The translations under genes were made by a program, and so were the position numbers. From Polytrichum commune (Eukaryota > Streptophyta > Polytrichopsida > Polytrichales > Polytrichaceae): a DNA stretch of 60,000 bases. Of this stretch, positions 10,301 to 18,204 are shown in pieces. Below the pieces are notes generated by a model. That model worked only from the letters and a program-made list of their open reading frames with translations. It did not search any database and had not been told where the DNA came from. Location of the stretch: contig OX485808.1 of NCBI GenBank assembly GCA_950295325.1, positions 27,488,527 to 27,548,526 on the forward strand, read 5' to 3'. Positions within the stretch are counted from its first letter, which is position 1, and each line of letters begins with the position of its first letter.

Positions 10301-13300
10301 TCTGTTTTATCAACGGGATATATGAACCCTGCTTCCAAGTATTTATCAATTTCCTCCTTCACTTTGGCGGCATAATTGGGGTTCATCCTGTACCGCATCT
10401 GCCGCACCGGCTTGGCTTCCGGTTGTAACTCGATCTTGTGTTCACAAACATACGGGGGTATCCCTTTCATGTCTTTATATGTGAATGCGAACACATCTTT
10501 AAAACGTAGCAAAAGGTCTTTCACTTTAGCTTCGTATTCTCCCAAATCCTTAGCAATTTTCACCAACTTAGGATCTTCAAGGGTTCCTAGGTTCAAATTT
10601 TTGACTAGGTCTTCATCTTCCACGGTCCATCCCGCTATCTTCTTCCCTTTTACTGCCTCCGTGGCAGGAGTACCGTCTACCGTTATATCTCCTTCCTTAA
10701 CTTTGTAGAATTGGTCCGGATATACGGGTTTCTCTTCCATGGCCTCTTGCTCCTTCTTAGTAGCTTTTCGAGGTCGAGGTTTCTCTTGTTCGTCGGGGTT
10801 TGCTCTAGGCCTTCCCGGTTTCTTAGGGTTATCAACCCCCACTGTATTACAGCTTGACTCCTTCAATTTCCTTAGGCTTTTCAAATCAAAGTCTCCCATA
10901 GGTAGCAACTCGGGAAATGCTTCATAGACTATTGCTTCCTCTTCATCAGATAGTCCCATCTCCCAGTCGTAGTCTTCCCAATTTAAGGGTCTCCTTCCCG
11001 GTGGTAGTGCCGGGGTTCTTTGAGTACTCAATTCCACCTTGCTTCCTCCTTGAGTCAAGGTTAACTTGTTGAGGGGCCAATCATGTTGTGCTTGAGCCTC
11101 CTTCAACCATGGTCTTCCTAGTAATAGAGAGTAACTATCTTCGGTGCTCACCATGTCTATGACGGTGAGTGTTGTCCGGATCACGATGCCGCCGACATCA
11201 AGGCGTACATCCCTGATGATTCCTTTTGGCATGACCTTCCTTTGGTCAGCCATTTTGATGGTAAATGGAGCGGGCTCTATTTTGTCAAGCCCTAATTTCT
11301 TCCTTAAGGTATTGGTGATGATGTTCACTCCTGAGCCACCATCGATCAAAACATTTGGAATCCTTCTGTTCTTAACAATTACTGATATCATGGGCATCTC
11401 TTCGTCGAATGCCTTTGCTGTTACGTGATAGGTAGAGGTCGGTTTCTCCGTTTCCTCCTCTTGGCTGGTAAGGGCCGCCATTACCCGTTTCTTGCAATAG
11501 GGGGCTATCTCTAGTAGCTGCCCTATTGAGATGTTTGCTTTTGTGTGATTCATCACACTTTCTAAAATTTTATCCACCCTTGCTCGGGTAGCTGTTGGGA
11601 CGCCTCCCTTCTCGGGGCTCCGTTTCACGGGCTTCTCTGCCTCTTCTTTTTCTGGGTACCAAGGTGCGAACTCTTCTGGCGTGGGTAGAGCTTCGCCCTC
11701 TTCCTCCTGTATTTCATGGATAGTCTTACTCACCTCCCGGTGGACTTCCCTATCCGCTTTCCATTCTTCACTGTTGGCTCCTATCGGCCTTTCTTCAATC
11801 ACTTTGTTGCGTTCATTATCCTCGAATGCGTCATCCCTTTCATCTTCGGAGTTCTCCTCCCTCTTTTGGTGGTCTTCTTGCTTTTCTGAGCTGCCACTGC
11901 TTGATTCATCATTGTCATCGCTGTCATCACTTTCACTATCTTCTTTGCCTTTCTCGGCTGCGGCCCGTTGGCCTCTGGTCATCACACAAACCGCAGGGGA
12001 CACCACGTTGGCTCCTACTGCCGGTTTTGGGTTTCTAAATCCACTCAACTCCTGTTGGTGTTTAATAAAGTGTGGACAATCCGGTTTCCGGTGCCCCTTC
12101 TGATGACAATAGAAACACTCGTCGGGGTTGCCATCTCGCTGTGGTCCGCCAGTGAACCCAGTTCTCGGCGCTGCCTTGGTGTTGTTATTATCCATCAGGC
12201 TTCTGGTATACTCATACCTGTCATGGTTAATAGGTCCTCTAGGGCCTCCTCGGTAGGGGTATCCATCTTCCCTTCGGTAATCTTGGGTTTTGTAAGGGGA
12301 ATAACCTTCCCTTCTAAACTCATCTCGGTAGTTGTCGTTGGGCCTATAGTATGGCCGTTCCTCTCTGCGATATTCATTTCCCCGGTAGGGGCCTCCCGCC
12401 TCCCGCCGGTAATCGCCTTCCCTAAAAGGGGATCTTTCATCTCTTCGGAACTCTGTCCTTGGTTCAAAACGAACCCTCCTTTCATTCATTTCTCGCCTAG
12501 GAGTTATTGCTCCTGGCCTTCGATTGGACTGGGGTTGTATTTGATTTACCCCGTATCTTCTATCTCGGGGCCTCCGAGATTCGTGCCTTTCATACACACA
12601 CTCACTGGTGTTATGAGTTAGGCTATTGCAATTTGTGCATTGCTTCATCTGACACTCTTGAACATAGTGTCCCTCATTTCGGCATCTTCGACAAATGATA
12701 CCCGTGCGAAATTTCCTGCTCCCCAGAGCTAATCCTTCGATTTCTTCCCTAAGAGTCTTAATGTCATCTTTCGTCGAGTCGTTCCTTTTACTCTTCGTCT
12801 TCTTCTTCTTCTTTTTCCGTTCTTCTTCTGAATCATCGCTTGATTCATCACTGTCACTCTCGTCATGAAATCTTCCTTTTCTCATTTGACCTAACTCCAA
12901 TTTCCGAGCTGAGGCTTTGGCTTCGTCTAAGTCATCGGTTGGCATTAAATCAATATGCTTGGTATATTCTTTCTTTAGGCCGTTAAGGAACCATGCCTTT
13001 TTGAATTGATTGCTGGGTTGGGGATTAAATTTTGACGATTCCACCATAACCCGTTCATAGAATTCTTCAACCGTTTCGTCCTTCTTTTGTTTGAGGGAGC
13101 CTAAGCTTTCAATGACTTCCCCCTCCGATTTCTTTGATCTGAATCTCATAAGAAAAGCAGTTCCTAAAGTGGGCCAATCTGGAAAATGATTTGGGCCAAA
13201 TTGGGAGTACCATTCTAATGCTCGCTTTTTCAAGGTGACTGGAAATAATTGCAACTTGATTGCATCTGTGTCTTCCTGGTTGGCAAGACACACATTGTTA

Positions 13301-14154
13301 AATTCTTGCATGTAGGTGTCGGGATCTGTCTTACCTTTGTAGGTCGGTAAGGGAACCTTTGTTCTCCGTTGTTGTGCAGCCATGTTGGCTGAAGTGGTTG
13401 GGTTGTTTCCAACACCAGGTGGATTGTTGTTATTTGGAGGTGGTGGTGGTGGTGGGCTGACTCTGGTGTTAATTCCAAGGTTTTGGAATTGTTTAAGTCT
13501 TTCTTCAAATTTCCTCCTTAATTCGTCGAATTCTTCTTGTGTGATGGGCTTTTTGATTTCTTGGTCCGTTTGGTTCTGAGTGCTCCCTCCTGAGAAGCCG
13601 GAGTCCTCGTAGCTGAATTGTTCTTCAAAATTCCTTCTTAGTTTCTCCCAACTCCTTTGGTCGAAAATATCTTCCTCGGTCGTGTTTCCTTGATGGGTTT
13701 TGTCTTGCGCTTTATCTACTGGGGTATGCGTACCCGTGGTTTTACCTGTACCTTTTGTTCTCAATACGTAGGTCCCAAGAGGGGTTCCTATTATCAGATC
13801 ATCCTCGTTTTCCTCGCTTTCTCCTTGATTCAAGTTTTCTTCATCCAAGTCTTCATGTTCTTTGCTTGTCTCACCATTACCTCCTCCTTCACTTTGACTT
13901 CTATGGTGGCTGGGCTTAGGGGTGTGGGAACCTATTGCCGGTGGTTCAGAAGCGTATCGGCTCTCTTCACTTCCTGTAGTTCTTTGTCTTGTACGCCTAG
14001 CGTACCTCTCTTCTCTTTCTCTCTTGAGTTGTTCAGTCCGCCTTATGCGGTCTTCTCTGGAATGCATGCGCTCCACATGCTTCTTCTCTGCCTCCTGTTC
14101 TCTAGGAGTTGGTGATGTACTTCTCGTACTAGATGTATCCTCATGATCAACCAT
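7132..14154 (-). CDS. gag-protease-RT-RNase H polyprotein with zinc-module units 1-5
   Basis: 2340 codons from the ATG at 14154 (MVDHEDTSS). Gag has an acidic/basic N-terminus, a capsid-like segment (TYKGKTDPDTYMQEF, LKKRALEWYSQF) and CCHC knuckles. The protease motif is IDGGSGVNI. RT carries DYRKLN, MPFGL and FLDD. RNase H carries HCDASN, TEREAL, VDHQAL and ADHLSR, so all four acidic positions are present. After RNase H come units 1-4 and the first half of unit 5 of a tandem H-x-H...C-x2-C module array, ending at TGA 7132-7134. Gag and pol share one frame, so no programmed frameshift is needed. The plain ATG and the LTR TATA box point to a genomic-RNA message. Apart from the TGA I find no break in this 7-kb frame. 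Confidence 0.94.
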   Translation of the reverse strand: MVDHEDTSSTRSTSPTPREQEAEKKHVERMHSREDRIRRTEQLKREREERYARRTRQRTTGSEESRYASEPPAIGSHTPKPSHHRSQSEGGGNGETSKEHEDLDEENLNQGESEENEDDLIIGTPLGTYVLRTKGTGKTTGTHTPVDKAQDKTHQGNTTEEDIFDQRSWEKLRRNFEEQFSYEDSGFSGGSTQNQTDQEIKKPITQEEFDELRRKFEERLKQFQNLGINTRVSPPPPPPPNNNNPPGVGNNPTTSANMAAQQRRTKVPLPTYKGKTDPDTYMQEFNNVCLANQEDTDAIKLQLFPVTLKKRALEWYSQFGPNHFPDWPTLGTAFLMRFRSKKSEGEVIESLGSLKQKKDETVEEFYERVMVESSKFNPQPSNQFKKAWFLNGLKKEYTKHIDLMPTDDLDEAKASARKLELGQMRKGRFHDESDSDESSDDSEEERKKKKKKTKSKRNDSTKDDIKTLREEIEGLALGSRKFRTGIICRRCRNEGHYVQECQMKQCTNCNSLTHNTSECVYERHESRRPRDRRYGVNQIQPQSNRRPGAITPRREMNERRVRFEPRTEFRRDERSPFREGDYRREAGGPYRGNEYRREERPYYRPNDNYRDEFRREGYSPYKTQDYRREDGYPYRGGPRGPINHDRYEYTRSLMDNNNTKAAPRTGFTGGPQRDGNPDECFYCHQKGHRKPDCPHFIKHQQELSGFRNPKPAVGANVVSPAVCVMTRGQRAAAEKGKEDSESDDSDDNDESSSGSSEKQEDHQKREENSEDERDDAFEDNERNKVIEERPIGANSEEWKADREVHREVSKTIHEIQEEEGEALPTPEEFAPWYPEKEEAEKPVKRSPEKGGVPTATRARVDKILESVMNHTKANISIGQLLEIAPYCKKRVMAALTSQEEETEKPTSTYHVTAKAFDEEMPMISVIVKNRRIPNVLIDGGSGVNIITNTLRKKLGLDKIEPAPFTIKMADQRKVMPKGIIRDVRLDVGGIVIRTTLTVIDMVSTEDSYSLLLGRPWLKEAQAQHDWPLNKLTLTQGGSKVELSTQRTPALPPGRRPLNWEDYDWEMGLSDEEEAIVYEAFPELLPMGDFDLKSLRKLKESSCNTVGVDNPKKPGRPRANPDEQEKPRPRKATKKEQEAMEEKPVYPDQFYKVKEGDITVDGTPATEAVKGKKIAGWTVEDEDLVKNLNLGTLEDPKLVKIAKDLGEYEAKVKDLLLRFKDVFAFTYKDMKGIPPYVCEHKIELQPEAKPVRQMRYRMNPNYAAKVKEEIDKYLEAGFIYPVDKTEWLSPIVIVPKKNGKLRVCVDYRKLNAVTKVDPFPLPFTESILEAVAGHEMYTLMDGYSGYNQIMIALEDQLKTSFITEYGAFAYRVMPFGLMCAPATFQRGMMKIFADYLDKFMKVFLDDFTVYGTKADHIEHLEKCLIKCRENGVSLNPEKCYFCVNLGRLLGHVVCQEGLLVDPKKVDVIGKLPPPTTVRGIRSFLGQATYHRKFIWMYAQVTRPLYLLLKKGEKYIWTKACQEAFEEVKKRLTTTPILITPNWSMEFHVHCDASNIAIGAVLAQNIHGDRDSPIYYASRLLNNAEKNYSTTEREALAMIYSVGKFRHYLLANHVVFYVDHQALLYLVNRPVVSGRIARWMLLLQEYDFEVVYKPGRSHVMADHLSRIESGENPSGIEDQFPDASLFMVHVQPFDDWRAPFIEYLTHGKLLSVLATPEEQTRIRQLSEPFMLDEGKLMRISISGKIHECVAGDIIEELISEAHEQDGVHYNLSTTWHYTLCAPYWWPTRRRDVLEYCDECSVCKMSDKGDVTGDITPHDSEDDDDPLPVQPLEAQEDMTGKAESDWTTPYVQYITCQTYGRSWVSSLPFEERRLIEYRSRFFILKEGELHRMFHNGIIKKCIPGRYVRSYIKTLHIKENRHFSVTATGQLALQGPYWWPTLAEDIALFITLCTECKGQGEELPTAGSSSTADEQMDIIPYKETFNDWRTPLVEYMAHGRFKMDAETQRGQRELMRDSEIFTLEKGKLRKLEKNGMTKICIANYQIKHWIGKMHVYRQRHLTDQQTWLRCLQGNRWWPTMGLSDIQMYIMYDCPSCRTRFQRPLHNIICGSIAIQSQDNKDWRRLLVEYLTYGYLKGPRISKKQHKRITHQSQEYFIEEGKLKKIFPNGDIKICIAGREIDEHLKDLHITDSGEHLSIELMWHLVTFGPYWWPTCGADIKNLCDHKCLTCSNQPEYSKGKQNQSHLGKKEFQGTPTTDWRHPYMEYLTCEKIFTQDLTPGDKTAVEHSHKYFVFTNGTLRRIRKGGKDNQRCIPEAHVPMYLARIHEETEPHLAAMETWKAVAT
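7396..7806 (-). repeat. Zinc-module unit 4
   Basis: 137 codons from DWRRLLVEYL. H pair in LHITDSGEHLS, GPYWWPT at about 7528-7536, and the C pair in HKCLTC. Confidence 0.87.
7807..8208 (-). repeat. Zinc-module unit 3
   Basis: 134 codons from DWRTPLVEY. H pair in MHVYRQRHLT, RWWPT at about 7935-7943, and the C pair in YDCPSCR. It keeps the HHCC ligands although much of the rest has diverged. Confidence 0.87.
8209..8631 (-). repeat. Zinc-module unit 2
   Basis: 141 codons from the DWT opener. H pair in LHIKENRHFS, GPYWWPT at about 8348-8356, and the C pair in LCTECKG. Linker ELPTAGSSSTADE. Confidence 0.87.
8632..9078 (-). repeat. Zinc-module unit 1
   Basis: 149 codons from the DWR opener. H pair in EAHEQDGVHY, YWWPT at about 8804-8812, and C-x2-C in YCDECSVC. 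It is followed by an acidic linker (DSEDDDDPLP) before unit 2. Confidence 0.88.
9160..9659 (-). other. RNase H domain
   Basis: FHVHCDASN, STTEREALA, YVDHQALL and VMADHLSRI supply the D-E-D-D residues of a Ty3-type RNase H. I see no second (archaeal-type) RNase H such as Tat elements carry. Confidence 0.92.
9660..10445 (-). other. Reverse transcriptase domain
   Basis: Blocks in order: VRQMRYRMNP, SPIVIVPKKNGKLRVCVDYRKLN, MDGYSGYNQI, FGLMCAPATFQR, VFLDDFTVYG (about 9936-9960) and LGHVV. FLDD in place of YxDD is typical of Athila-like elements. All catalytic aspartates are present. Confidence 0.93.
11320..11355 (-). other. Aspartic protease active-site motif
   Basis: The motif reads VLIDGGSGVNII. 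Retroviral-type proteases usually have D-[ST]-G; here the catalytic aspartate is followed by GGSG, a form common in plant gypsy proteases. LLGRPWL about 70 residues later matches the usual second conserved block. Confidence 0.8.
12075..12118 (-). other. Third gag zinc knuckle
   Basis: CFYCHQKGHRKPDC is a standard CCHC knuckle, about 170 residues after the first pair. Between them lies an arginine- and tyrosine-rich stretch with repeated RRE/YRR motifs. Three knuckles in one gag is more than most plant gypsy elements carry. Confidence 0.88.
12602..12693 (-). other. Two adjacent gag zinc knuckles
   Basis: The translated minus strand gives C-x2-C-x4-H-x4-C (CRRCRNEGHYVQEC), followed a few residues later by a second similar knuckle (CTNCNSLTHNTSEC). 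These are nucleocapsid motifs that bind the element's RNA. Confidence 0.88.
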
Positions 14155-14285
14155 GTACGCTACTTAGAGTGTTTCGGAATCATGGTCTTGGCCGGCTCTC
14201 CGAGCTCTGTCGCCTCAATGCATTCGTACTCCACCTGTTTGCTTATGGATGATTGTTTGGACCTCCAGTTTCTTTATGTTTTTGT

Positions 14286-14912
14286 TTATAATTCCTGCTC
14301 CTGTTCCAAATTCAAGTTTCCCGCCCTACCATGCAAACCACCATACAAAGGTAAGAATATCTTTTTAACATACAAGTCATATAACAAACCCTCTTGTTTG
14401 TAATGGTATCCTCGATGGTGTGTTGCTCCTAACACATGAGCTCTAGTTCCTTCCTTTCCGTTGTTCCATACCTTGGAAAATATCAACGCCTGTAGCTCCT
14501 CTGGTAATTCGTCAATTCTCCTTTCTAACTGAGACCTATAAGCAAAACTTATCTCCTTTTCTCTAAATTGTTGCCATATTTTGTCTTCGTAAAATTTTTG
14601 CATATCCCACATGAGATCATGAAATTTCCTTGTTCCTTCCCATTCTCTTGAATTGGTTTCACCTTTGTTGTATTTTGGATAATCCCATGGCCATTTTCCT
14701 ATGGCCAAAATGTCTTGTTGTTCCAAATTCTCTTCTCCTCTTTCTTCGCTCCCTTGTACAATAAATCCTCGTAGATTGAATTGTTCAAGTCTCCGCTGTA
14801 CTGATCTTTCTATACGATCTTGCTTCCGAGGTCCATATGTTGCTGCCCACCTACGTCGCTCATTTGCCTCCTGTTGGCGCCTTCCATTATACTGATAGTA
14901 TAAGTTTTCCAT
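14286..14912 (-). CDS. Leader ORF between primer binding site and gag
   Basis: 208 codons from the ATG at 14912 (MENLYYQYNGRRQQ) to a stop 131 bp before the gag start. The product is highly charged and rich in Q, E and R, with aromatic residues spread through it. It has no motif I recognise and ends LEQEQEL. Ogre-type elements also carry an ORF upstream of gag, so the position has precedent, but no sequence relation is claimed. It would be the first ORF on the genomic RNA; gag would then need reinitiation, leaky scanning or splicing. Full-length openness argues it is or recently was coding. Confidence 0.7.
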   Translation of the reverse strand: MENLYYQYNGRRQQEANERRRWAATYGPRKQDRIERSVQRRLEQFNLRGFIVQGSEERGEENLEQQDILAIGKWPWDYPKYNKGETNSREWEGTRKFHDLMWDMQKFYEDKIWQQFREKEISFAYRSQLERRIDELPEELQALIFSKVWNNGKEGTRAHVLGATHHRGYHYKQEGLLYDLYVKKIFLPLYGGLHGRAGNLNLEQEQEL

Positions 14913-15000
14913 CGATGCCTGCCATCCATCTCTTTCCCAAAATATTGTACGTTGTAAACTTTAACTTCTAATCTAGGTAAGTGTAACGTCCATGTGGCGT

Positions 15001-15020
15001 AGTCCCCAGCATGGTCGCCA
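15001..15020 (-). other. Primer binding site
   Basis: The minus strand reads TGGCGACCATGCTGGGGACT, three bases after the LTR end. It begins TGG, complementary to the CCA tail of a tRNA. Compared from memory with the tRNA-Asp type used by Athila-like elements it agrees at most but not all positions, so the tRNA is not settled. Confidence 0.85.
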
Positions 15021-16139
15021 AAATGTGGAGGTCACCTTCAAACCCTCAGCAACTTAGACGGTGTAACCCGCTGCTGACCGGTTTACATGGAAGTTACTCC
15101 CACCAAAATTAGATCCTTCATTTGATTTCCATTTATGGTGAAGGTGTTTGCACTCATATAAACTTAATTTTGTGATACAAAATCTTAATGCTCTTTTTGA
15201 ATCCTCAAGGAAAAATTGACCTAAGTTTTCAAGTTTATGTTCCCCGAAATCTAATGTCAAGGTTAGGTGATCCTAAACCTTGACATAGATTTAGCAACAC
15301 AATACTTTTCGTAATCAAAAACAGTGTTTCAAAATCCTTTTATAAATCCCTAAGGATAAAGTGTCCAAGTTGTCAAGTTTATGTTCCCCGAAATCTTAAT
15401 GTCAAGGTTAAGTGTTTTAGGGAGAACATCATTCATATATACAATATCTTTCATGGTTTGAATGATCGTAAAATATCCGTAATCCATTAAGAATGTGTGT
15501 TTATGATAAGTTTACAATTCCTTTGAGGGTCCAAACATACTCTCTTACTAAAGTATATTCATAAGATTTCATTCTTCTACTCAATTCCTAGAGTTCACAT
15601 AATGTTCACGTGAAAAGCTTTCATCAAATGTTTGTTCCGTTTCCAAGAATCATTCCTCAATCTTATGTCATGATTTTAGAGTTCTCTTCAAATCTAGAAG
15701 GTAGAGTTTAATGAGTTGGAATCCTAATCTCGTTTCGAGTTGATAGGTTGATGAGGCTCAATTGCCGGCCGCATTCCGTGTACTCAAGTTGGCTTGATTT
15801 CATATCTTGATAACCTCCATGTCGCATCCACCTATATTTCTCCAAATCATGATCTCGACTTCGCCACTTAGCTCAATCTATCTCTAATCATACTCGAGTA
15901 GCTTAGGTATCCATTTTTGGCTTCTCCATGTTTAACTCTTTCGAGTACTACTAATTTGGCCTTTTGCCTTTAATCGATTTTCCAAATTTATAAATGTCTC
16001 CAAAAGTTCCTCCGGAATATTTCCAAAATCCTAAACTACCTATGGATCCTTTGACCCCCTCCGTGTTTTAAAGAATCTCTATGATTTCCTATCCTCCAAA
16101 GTCTTGAATCATTTTGAGAATATTAATCTCTAAAAGTTT

Positions 16140-16410
16140 TAAGCCTCGAGGATGATCTTTCAATCCTTTTGTGCTCGAGGGTCTTAGTTTCCAATCCTTT
16201 GTCGAGGATAATATTTCAATCCTTTCGGCTTCAAGTCGAGGATAGTATTTCAATCATTTGTTCTTCAAGTCAAGGATAATATTTCAATCCTTTCGGCTTC
16301 GAGTCGAGGATAATATTTCAATCCTTTAGTTTCCACGCTCGAGGATAATTTTTCAATCCTTTAGTTTCCAAGCTCGAGGATAATGTTTCAATCCTTTAGG
16401 TCTTGTAATC
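16140..16410. repeat. Short tandem repeat in LTR R/U5
   Basis: About seven imperfect units of roughly 35-42 bp, each with the core CGAGGATAATATTTCAATCC and a variable tail. It lies just downstream of the predicted start site, so it would be in the 5' leader of the RNA. Confidence 0.85.
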
Positions 16411-16467
16411 CTCCACCTCGGATGGCACATGTAATAATGAGGTGAATTAGGTGCCATATGTGGTCCC

Positions 16468-16475
16468 TTTATATA
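16468..16475 (-). promoter_or_regulatory. LTR TATA box
   Basis: The minus strand reads CCTATATAAAGGG, a strong plant TATA box in the right orientation for the element's genomic RNA. It is the best core-promoter candidate in the LTR. Confidence 0.75.
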
Positions 16476-17295
16476 GGCTTTGAATTTAAGGTAATCTAAG
16501 ATGTGGCGGTTAGGTCTTTAAATGTCTGTATTTACTAATTTTAGCACTGTATGTCCTTACAGTCTAAATTCATCCCTGTCCGATCTATTAATAGACTGAC
16601 ACGTGCTTAAAATAGCTCTACCAATGAGGTACATACGGGCATGTTCTAACCGCCTAGATGTGTCATGAGTTAGTTGTCATCCCCTTTCCTCCATTCATCC
16701 AAAATAGGCTCATTATTCATTGCCGGTAATGGAGTTGGTTAAGCCCATCCAAAATTGGTCATCCTTGTGTCCTTTCATCTATTCTTCTATGGGTTCATCC
16801 CCCCCATCCTTACTATTCCTACTTACTATCCTATTAACTAGTTCCTAACCTATTAGTGTAAGAGGTCCCTAATAAGTCCACTAAAAATTGGGCCCTTAAC
16901 CTATACGGGTTCACTAATAGGTTGGCCGTGCCACTAAGCCGTAACCCTAAACTCCCTGCTAACTCCATTAGTAGCTTGGCCGGTCATAAGAAGGCAGGCC
17001 CAGCCTTAATTCTCGCAGCCCCTCCCCCCTTCTTCTTTGCTTGGTCCCGCGCTCCTCTAGGCCCTCAGTTCCTCGTGCCACGTGTCTCTGCTCTCGAGGC
17101 TGGCTTCCTGTCCACTTCGGTTTCGGCTCTCAGTCACTGGTCCGAACGGTCCTCTCCTTCTCTCCGCCCTCGACCTGGTTTCGGTGCGGTCCTGCTGCCC
17201 TGTAATCCAATCCCCTTCGCATCTGCTTGGTGGTGGGTTCATGCTTGTCCTGGGATCTCTACCCTGGTCCCTCATGAGAACTTGGGGGGGCTACA

Positions 17296-17944
17296 AATTA
17301 CCATCATCCTCAGAGTTGAACGGCAGACTAGGAACTACGGTGAGCTGCGAATGCAAACTCACCTGGATCACTCTGGCCGCATAGCCTTGCATACACTTCA
17401 GCCTCGTGAAATTAGAGATATCCGACCAGGCACCGCCACACCCAGGGTTCGCTTCGGCAGACAACATATACAATGATAATTCGGCCCTGAGCGATGGCAT
17501 GGGTACTTGGCGACCTTGAGTTCGGGTTGGAAACCAGCTTCAGACTAGTTTCAACCTCCTCCTTCACAATGCAGATTTGTCCGAGGTGTTGCTTAGGATT
17601 AGACAGGTGGTACCTGCAAGTTGTTGCCACAGACCCGGTAGCAAATGCTACCAGGTGCCTCGTGCCTCTTCCCTCACAAGTTTAGATCACACCCTCATTC
17701 CCAGGAGGAATTCGCCGCTCACACACCAACCTTCACCTCTGCATGTATTCTCCTCCGACATTGTTCAACGACACCTCTGTGAGTTGGCTCCTCTCTACTG
17801 TGTCCCTCCTACCTCTTCATTCCTCAAAACCAGAAAATAACTCCCATGCAACCCTCTCAAATTCAGCAGGGTTGCTTCTTCAACTGCCGCTGCCTCGGTG
17901 CCCAACCACAATCCATCAGCATAGCTCTTGGTTCCCAGGCAGCA
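17296..17944. other. Flanking DNA between gypsy element and element B; no gene recognised
   Basis: About 650 bp, clearly richer in G+C than the following DNA, with overlapping short ORFs on both strands. A minus-strand pair (17630-17412, and 17500-17291 running to the LTR) gives ordinary-looking protein, but I recognise no family. It could be a gene fragment cut by the gypsy insertion, or older mobile DNA. Confidence 0.3.
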
Positions 17945-17953
17945 TGCCCAGCT
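17945..17953 (+). repeat. Left target-site duplication of element B
   Basis: TGCCCAGCT here against TGCCCAACT at 38623-38631, 8 of 9 identical. Each sits directly outside the GTATGCGAGC-type terminus. Nine bases is the size typical of Mutator-like elements. Confidence 0.6.
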
Positions 17954-18115
17954 TGGGGAAAGTTAGTATGCGAGCGGAGAGCGGAGAGCGGGGAACTCAA
18001 TTTGAGACATGAACTGAGAGGAAAAGTGCACGTATTACCGCGGGATTTTCTGTAAATATCAAACTATTTTAAGAAAAGTTTAAGGTTTAGGTACTCTATT
18101 ACCGTGGAAATAGGG
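17954..18115. repeat. Left terminal and subterminal sequence of element B
   Basis: GTATGCGAGC plus repeated GGAGAGC, then two copies of a subterminal motif near 18035 (GTATTACCGCGGG) and 18092 (CTATTACCGTGGA). Similar CTAT-ACCGTGG motifs lie near the other ends in this window, suggesting transposase recognition sites (inference). Confidence 0.6.
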
Positions 18116-18204
18116 CAACATTTCCTGATTCATAACATTTATAGAATTTTGAAACATAGAAATATTTTAATAAATTACAAAATTAGGGCTTACATCAGCA
18201 TGAC

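Larger units (their letters stand above)
1..17295 (-). mobile_element. Giant Ty3/gypsy LTR retrotransposon, complete except for the 3' LTR
   Basis: Read on the minus strand the order is 5' LTR (17295-15024), primer binding site, leader ORF, gag-protease-RT-RNase H-zinc-module array-integrase, spacer, ORF3, polypurine tract, and the first 19 bp of the 3' LTR at the window edge. Those 19 bp match the 5' LTR start exactly. The LTR begins TGTAG and ends CCACA. With a second LTR of equal size the element would be about 19.5 kb, very large for Ty3/gypsy. The order RT-RNase H-integrase defines Ty3/gypsy. The FLDD box in RT, lack of a chromodomain and the extra 3' ORF resemble the Athila/Tat side of plant gypsy; this lineage call is from memory of the families. 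The nearly open frames suggest a fairly recent insertion. Confidence 0.95.
15024..17295 (-). repeat. 5' LTR, 2272 bp
   Basis: On minus it starts TGTAGCCCCCCC at 17295 and ends CTCCACA at 15024. The start is repeated at the 3' LTR. It holds a TATA box at 16468-16475 and a tandem repeat at about 16140-16410. From the TATA box, transcription should begin near 16440, giving U3 of about 0.85 kb and R-U5 of about 1.4 kb (inference). The five bases beyond the outer end are aatta (17296-17300), presumably the target duplication; its partner is outside the window. Confidence 0.93.

Noticed and set aside
11681-12621. Plus-strand ORFs opposite gag (140 and 217 residues)
   Set aside because: They are antisense shadows of the intact gag frame and encode no recognisable domain.
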